The position numbers and the translations under genes are program-made. From contig DATCKG010000069.1 in the NCBI GenBank assembly GCA_036562385.1, positions 1 through 34,856 of the forward strand: a stretch of 34,856 bases of DNA, in the 5' to 3' direction. Shown piece after piece: positions 32,281 through 34,856 of the stretch. How positions within the stretch are numbered: the first letter of the stretch is position 1; every line of letters starts with the position of its first letter. The stretch comes from DATCKG01 sp036562385. GTDB lineage: Bacteria; Bacillota; Sulfobacillia; Symbiobacteriales; Symbiobacteriaceae. The notes under the pieces were generated by a model. That model had not been told where the DNA came from and ran no database searches. It saw nothing but the letters and a program-made list of their open reading frames with translations.

Positions 32281-32328
32281 TTGCCTGCCTTACGCCTTCT
32301 TCCTTATGATACACTAGTGCTTAGTAAG
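32281..32328. promoter_or_regulatory. Divergent promoter region of uvrA and the MFS gene with imperfect dyad
   Basis: On the plus strand TTGCCT (32281-32286) and TATGAT (32305-32310) have an 18-nt spacer, giving the MFS gene a leader of about 105 nt. The same AT-rich stretch read on the minus strand offers TATCAT as a uvrA -10, but without a good -35. The stretch 32303-32328 is an imperfect dyad centred on ACTAGT, a possible operator. Confidence 0.4.
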
Positions 32329-32422
32329 CTTTTTCAGGGCAGTATGCGGCACCGCGCGTAAACCCCATTTTGGACGGTTCAACACACCCAAACGATATGG
32401 TGAAGTCATAGGAGCCGTTGCA

Positions 32423-33640
32423 GTGTCATACCTTGCTTCTTATTACCAGGACTGGCGTCGATTCCCTCGCTCGGTTCAGCTGTTTTACGTCAGCGACATC
32501 TTCTTCGGCGTTTCCTCCGGCATCCTCACCACACTATTTAACCTCCACCTGCTGGCCATCGGGTACACGCCGGATCACGTGGGCGTGCTCCAGTCCGTAG
32601 CCGCGCTGGTGACGGCCATCTCCGCCATCCCCGCCGGCGTCCTGGGCGACCGCTGGAGCCGGAAGTACCTGTACGTGGCCGGTTCCCTTCTTTTCGCCCT
32701 TCCCTACCTGATGGTCCCGGGGCTGGGCAGCTATCCGCTGCTGGTCGCCATCTACGCCCTGGGGATGGTCGGTCACACCTTGATGATGGTCAACGAAAGC
32801 CCCATCCTGGCCGGTGAGGTGGGGCCGGAATTGAGGGCCTCGGTGTTCAGTTTCATGATGGTCAATTACTTCATCTGGCAAACCGCGGGCATCCAGCTGG
32901 CCGGCTGGCTGACTACGGCGCTGCCGGCCGGCGCCCGGAGCCAGTACGAATGGCCGCTGGTGCTGGCCGGTCTCTCCGGGCTCCTCTCAGGTGTGATTCG
33001 GGGGCTGATCCCGTTTCGGCCCCAGACCCGGTCAGCCCGGACCTACCCCATCCGCCCCGGCCGGATCGCCTTCCTGCTGGCTGCCATCAACCTGCTGGCC
33101 GGTTCCTTTACGGTCCTGACGCAAAACTTCAGCAACGTCATCCTCGCGGGCCGCTTCGCCTTTGACACGGAGCAGATTGCCGACATCCTCACCGTCGCCA
33201 GCATCCTGGGCTGGATCGGTTCCCTCCTGGTGCCCTGGACAAGCCGGCGGATCGGAAACATCCGGGGCTACGTGCTGGTGGTCGCCCTTCAGGGCATCGC
33301 CCTGGTCTTCATGGGCTTTGCCGGCGCTCCCGCCGCGTTCCTGGCTGCCTTCGGATTGCGGGCCATCCTGAACACCATGCAGTCCGTCTTCTTCTGGGCC
33401 TTCGCCATGGACGTCACCCCTGAGTCCATGCGGGCGACCGCCAACAGCATCGCCATGGTCGGCTCCAACCTGGGCGCCTCCGTAGCCGCCAAGGGATACG
33501 GTTTGGCCCTGAGCGCCCACAACTACCTTCTGCCCTTCCTCCTGGCAGGGATCCTGGCCTTCAGCACTGCTTTGCTGACCGCCCTGGCCTTTTGCGATCA
33601 ACTTCGCGTGGGTCCCAGGGGAGTTGTGAAACCAGGATAG
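32423..33640 (+). CDS. Major facilitator superfamily transporter
   Basis: The 405-residue membrane protein has about twelve hydrophobic spans in two halves. The MFS motif A-like GVLGDRWSRKY lies in the first inter-helix loop (about 71-81), and a related GWIGSLLVPWTSRRIGNIRG in the second half. The substrate is unknown. A drug or metabolite exporter is as likely as an importer. The GTG start has AGGAG 9 nt upstream. The C-terminus is short and cytoplasmic. It is divergent from uvrA by 234 nt. Confidence 0.92.
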   Translation: MSYLASYYQDWRRFPRSVQLFYVSDIFFGVSSGILTTLFNLHLLAIGYTPDHVGVLQSVAALVTAISAIPAGVLGDRWSRKYLYVAGSLLFALPYLMVPGLGSYPLLVAIYALGMVGHTLMMVNESPILAGEVGPELRASVFSFMMVNYFIWQTAGIQLAGWLTTALPAGARSQYEWPLVLAGLSGLLSGVIRGLIPFRPQTRSARTYPIRPGRIAFLLAAINLLAGSFTVLTQNFSNVILAGRFAFDTEQIADILTVASILGWIGSLLVPWTSRRIGNIRGYVLVVALQGIALVFMGFAGAPAAFLAAFGLRAILNTMQSVFFWAFAMDVTPESMRATANSIAMVGSNLGASVAAKGYGLALSAHNYLLPFLLAGILAFSTALLTALAFCDQLRVGPRGVVKPG

Positions 33641-33973
33641 CGCTGGCCTGCGTCCGTGATTGTGCAAGGCATCGCGGCCCAAGAGGGCCGGCCAATTTCA
33701 GGGCAAGCCCACGGATCCCCTTGATCGCTACAGCATCATCACCTGTGCGTTGCACCACGGAACCGGAGGTCCTTCGCAGCACGAGAACCGGAAGTCCCCC
33801 TGGGTCCTGGTAAGCGGTATGATTCGTCAGGCTGCCGAGTAAGCTCCCCGATCCCCGGCGCTTCCGGCAGCAGCCGGCCCGGCTGGTTAGGCGCGCTCAT
33901 AGCCGGTGCTCTGTATAACGGGAAGTTTCACGTTGATATAGCTGGGAAGGGTGACGCTCTGTGGCTTCTTCTG
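33641..33973 (+). other. Spacer with no recognisable gene
   Basis: About 330 nt after the MFS gene hold short frames only, none with a convincing start, ribosome-binding site or known motif. Immediately after the MFS stop there is no clear terminator. The right part (about 33910 onwards) is more AT-rich than the flanks. It may be a decayed gene or foreign DNA. Confidence 0.4.
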
Positions 33974-34129
33974 ATGATTCTCATCGGCGCATTTGTTTTT
34001 GTTTTGGCCTCGTTCAGTGGATTGGCCGGTATCCATCGTGGCGAGGATTGGGCTTGCGCCGGAGTCATTGCCGCCATAGCGTTTGCAGTCATGGTTACTA
34101 CTTGGGTGCTGTTCTTGGCGTCAGCTTAA
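33974..34129 (+). CDS. Possible tiny two-helix membrane protein (or 3' remnant of one)
   Basis: From the ATG at 33974 a 51-residue frame reads as two hydrophobic helices (ILIGAFVFVLASFSGLAGI and AGVIAAIAFAVMVTTWVLFL) joined by the charged loop HRGEDWACA, and ends in TAA. The same frame is open upstream to about 33732 and continues hydrophobic just before (WLGALIAGALYNGKF). No ATG or GTG occurs there. GGAAGGGTGA (33946 region) would suit a CTG at 33959 or an out-of-frame GTG at 33961. It may therefore be a 3' remnant or a gene with an unusual start. Codon use is AT-richer than the neighbours. Confidence 0.4.
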   Translation: MILIGAFVFVLASFSGLAGIHRGEDWACAGVIAAIAFAVMVTTWVLFLASA

Positions 34130-34201
34130 GGCGTAAGTTTCCCTCCTGACTTGGAAGGAAAGGAACTCCTACTCCGGAGTACTGGCGTGCGACGATGACC
34201 C

Positions 34202-34231
34202 TTGTGGAAAACTCAACACGGGAGGTAATAT
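34202..34231 (+). promoter_or_regulatory. Candidate promoter of glpD
   Basis: TTGTGG (34202-34207) and TAATAT (34226-34231) are spaced by 18 nt, with a predicted start near 34238 and a leader of about 130 nt before glpD. A second, weaker pair (CTGTCA/CATAGT) lies a little downstream. Confidence 0.45.
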
Positions 34232-34281
34232 CCGGCCGCTGTCACGGCGCATAGCCCGTGTGCATAGTAAGCAAAACATAA

Positions 34282-34340
34282 GTGGAGAGACTCCCACCTG
34301 CTCCGGGCCCGCTAGAACGAGCCCCGCAGGTGGCTTTTTT
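34282..34340 (+). promoter_or_regulatory. glpD leader: intrinsic terminator with overlapping antiterminator hairpin
   Basis: CCACCTGC (34294-34301) pairs with GCAGGTGG (34326-34333), followed by CTTTTTT (34334-34340), forming a full terminator 30 nt before the glpD start. Just upstream GTGGAG-AGA-CTCCCAC (34282-34297) forms a small hairpin that shares CCAC with the terminator arm, so the two are mutually exclusive. In Bacillus subtilis glpD is controlled by GlpP-dependent antitermination in its leader; the arrangement here fits that type of control, by inference. Confidence 0.65.
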
Positions 34341-34370
34341 GCCTTCGCCTGGTCAAAGGAGGGCCCGACC

Positions 34371-34856
34371 ATGCCAGTATACCGTTCCGAGATGCTGAAC
34401 CAGTTGCGTGCCCGGCACTTCGATGTGCTGGTGATCGGCGGGGGGATCACCGGAGCCGGCATCGCCCAGGATGCAGCCCACCGGGGACTCAAGGTCGCCC
34501 TGGTGGAAAAGAGCGATTTTGCCTTCGGCACGTCCCACGCCTCCACCAAGCTCCTCCACGGCGGCATCCGCTACCTGGAGCAGGGGGAGATCCGGCTCAT
34601 GTACGAGGCGCTCCACGAGCGAAACCGCCTGACGATCCTGGCGCCCAGCCTCGCGGAATGGTTGCCGTTCCTGATCCCCATCTACAGCAGCGGCTGGAAA
34701 GCCCGACGCATCGGCATCGGCCTTTCCATCTACGACCTGCTGGCCGGCTTTCCCAGGGGAAGGCTGCACCGGTGGGTTCCCCGGGACGAGGCATTGGCGC
34801 TGGCTCCGTACCTCAAGCGTGAGGGGCTGCGCGGCGCTTACCTGTACTACGATGCC
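34371..34856 (+). CDS. glpD: Glycerol-3-phosphate dehydrogenase, N-terminal part (runs off window)
   Basis: GlpD is a membrane-associated FAD enzyme oxidising glycerol-3-phosphate to dihydroxyacetone phosphate and feeding electrons to quinone. The 162 visible residues contain the FAD-binding VLVIGGGITGAGIAQDAA (19-36), VALVEKSDFAFGTS (42-55) and the family segment STKLLHGGIRYLEQGE (58-73). AAAGGAGGG lies 9 nt before the ATG. The frame is open to the end of the window, so the gene is truncated only by the window edge. A GlpP-type leader precedes it. Confidence 0.95.
   Translation, partial: MPVYRSEMLNQLRARHFDVLVIGGGITGAGIAQDAAHRGLKVALVEKSDFAFGTSHASTKLLHGGIRYLEQGEIRLMYEALHERNRLTILAPSLAEWLPFLIPIYSSGWKARRIGIGLSIYDLLAGFPRGRLHRWVPRDEALALAPYLKREGLRGAYLYYDA

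Noticed and set aside
32189..32422. Possible SOS (LexA) box before uvrA
   Set aside because: No GAAC-N4-GTTC or close variant was found; single GAAC and GTTC words occur without a partner.
33961..34149. 62-codon frame from GTG at 33961 with a fair ribosome-binding site
   Set aside because: Its product is Cys/His/Arg-rich without hydrophobic or domain pattern. The overlapping frame ending at 34129 has a much more protein-like two-helix pattern.

Overview
The window reads as chromosomal DNA of a GC-rich, Gram-positive-type bacterium of the Firmicutes. The Symbiobacterium/high-GC Clostridia neighbourhood is my best guess. The reasons are the cdaA-cdaR-glmM and rapZ-yvcK-whiA clusters, a glmS ribozyme, a leucine T-box, Rex, UvrC with full Shine-Dalgarno sites, and a group IIC intron behind a terminator. 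GTG starts and 1-4 nt start/stop overlaps are common. No rRNA, tRNA, CRISPR array or prophage is visible.

Layout. 1-300: the 5' end of a group IIC intron (minus strand) inserted 10 nt beyond the glmS terminator stem. 324-2611: glmS with its own promoter and a glmS self-cleaving riboswitch. 2663-6247: cdaA-cdaR-glmM, which joins c-di-AMP synthesis to amino-sugar metabolism. 6256-8074: hepT-rex (isoprenoid chain for quinone, NADH-sensing repressor). 8124-14516: one long minus-strand run made of an ECF sigma factor, an anti-sigma factor, a zinc-finger membrane protein, rapZ, a membrane-anchored yvcK, a degenerate PTS Enzyme I-like protein and whiA. 14631-16659: a CPBP membrane protease, a Nudix hydrolase (convergent, sharing one perfect bidirectional terminator) and a small hypothetical gene. 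16701-21850: promoter, T-box with a CUC (Leu) specifier, then leuA-leuC-leuD-leuB, which make leucine from 2-ketoisovalerate.

21867-27052: a second minus-strand run of ECF sigma factor, a small membrane anti-sigma candidate, uvrC, a lipoprotein polysaccharide deacetylase, a YvlD-type membrane protein and a Cof-type HAD phosphatase. 27192-29171: an unusual four-part protein (zinc ribbon, membrane helix, HtrA-like serine protease, LivJ-type ligand-binding domain). 29333-32188: uvrA. 32423-33640: an MFS transporter. 33641-34370: a long, partly AT-richer spacer with one possible tiny membrane protein and a leader with a terminator/antiterminator arrangement before glpD, which runs off the right edge.

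The two most unusual items are the zinc ribbon-TM-protease-LivJ fusion and the PTS Enzyme I remnant lodged between yvcK and whiA. Both are read from the translated sequence, and their functions are inference.
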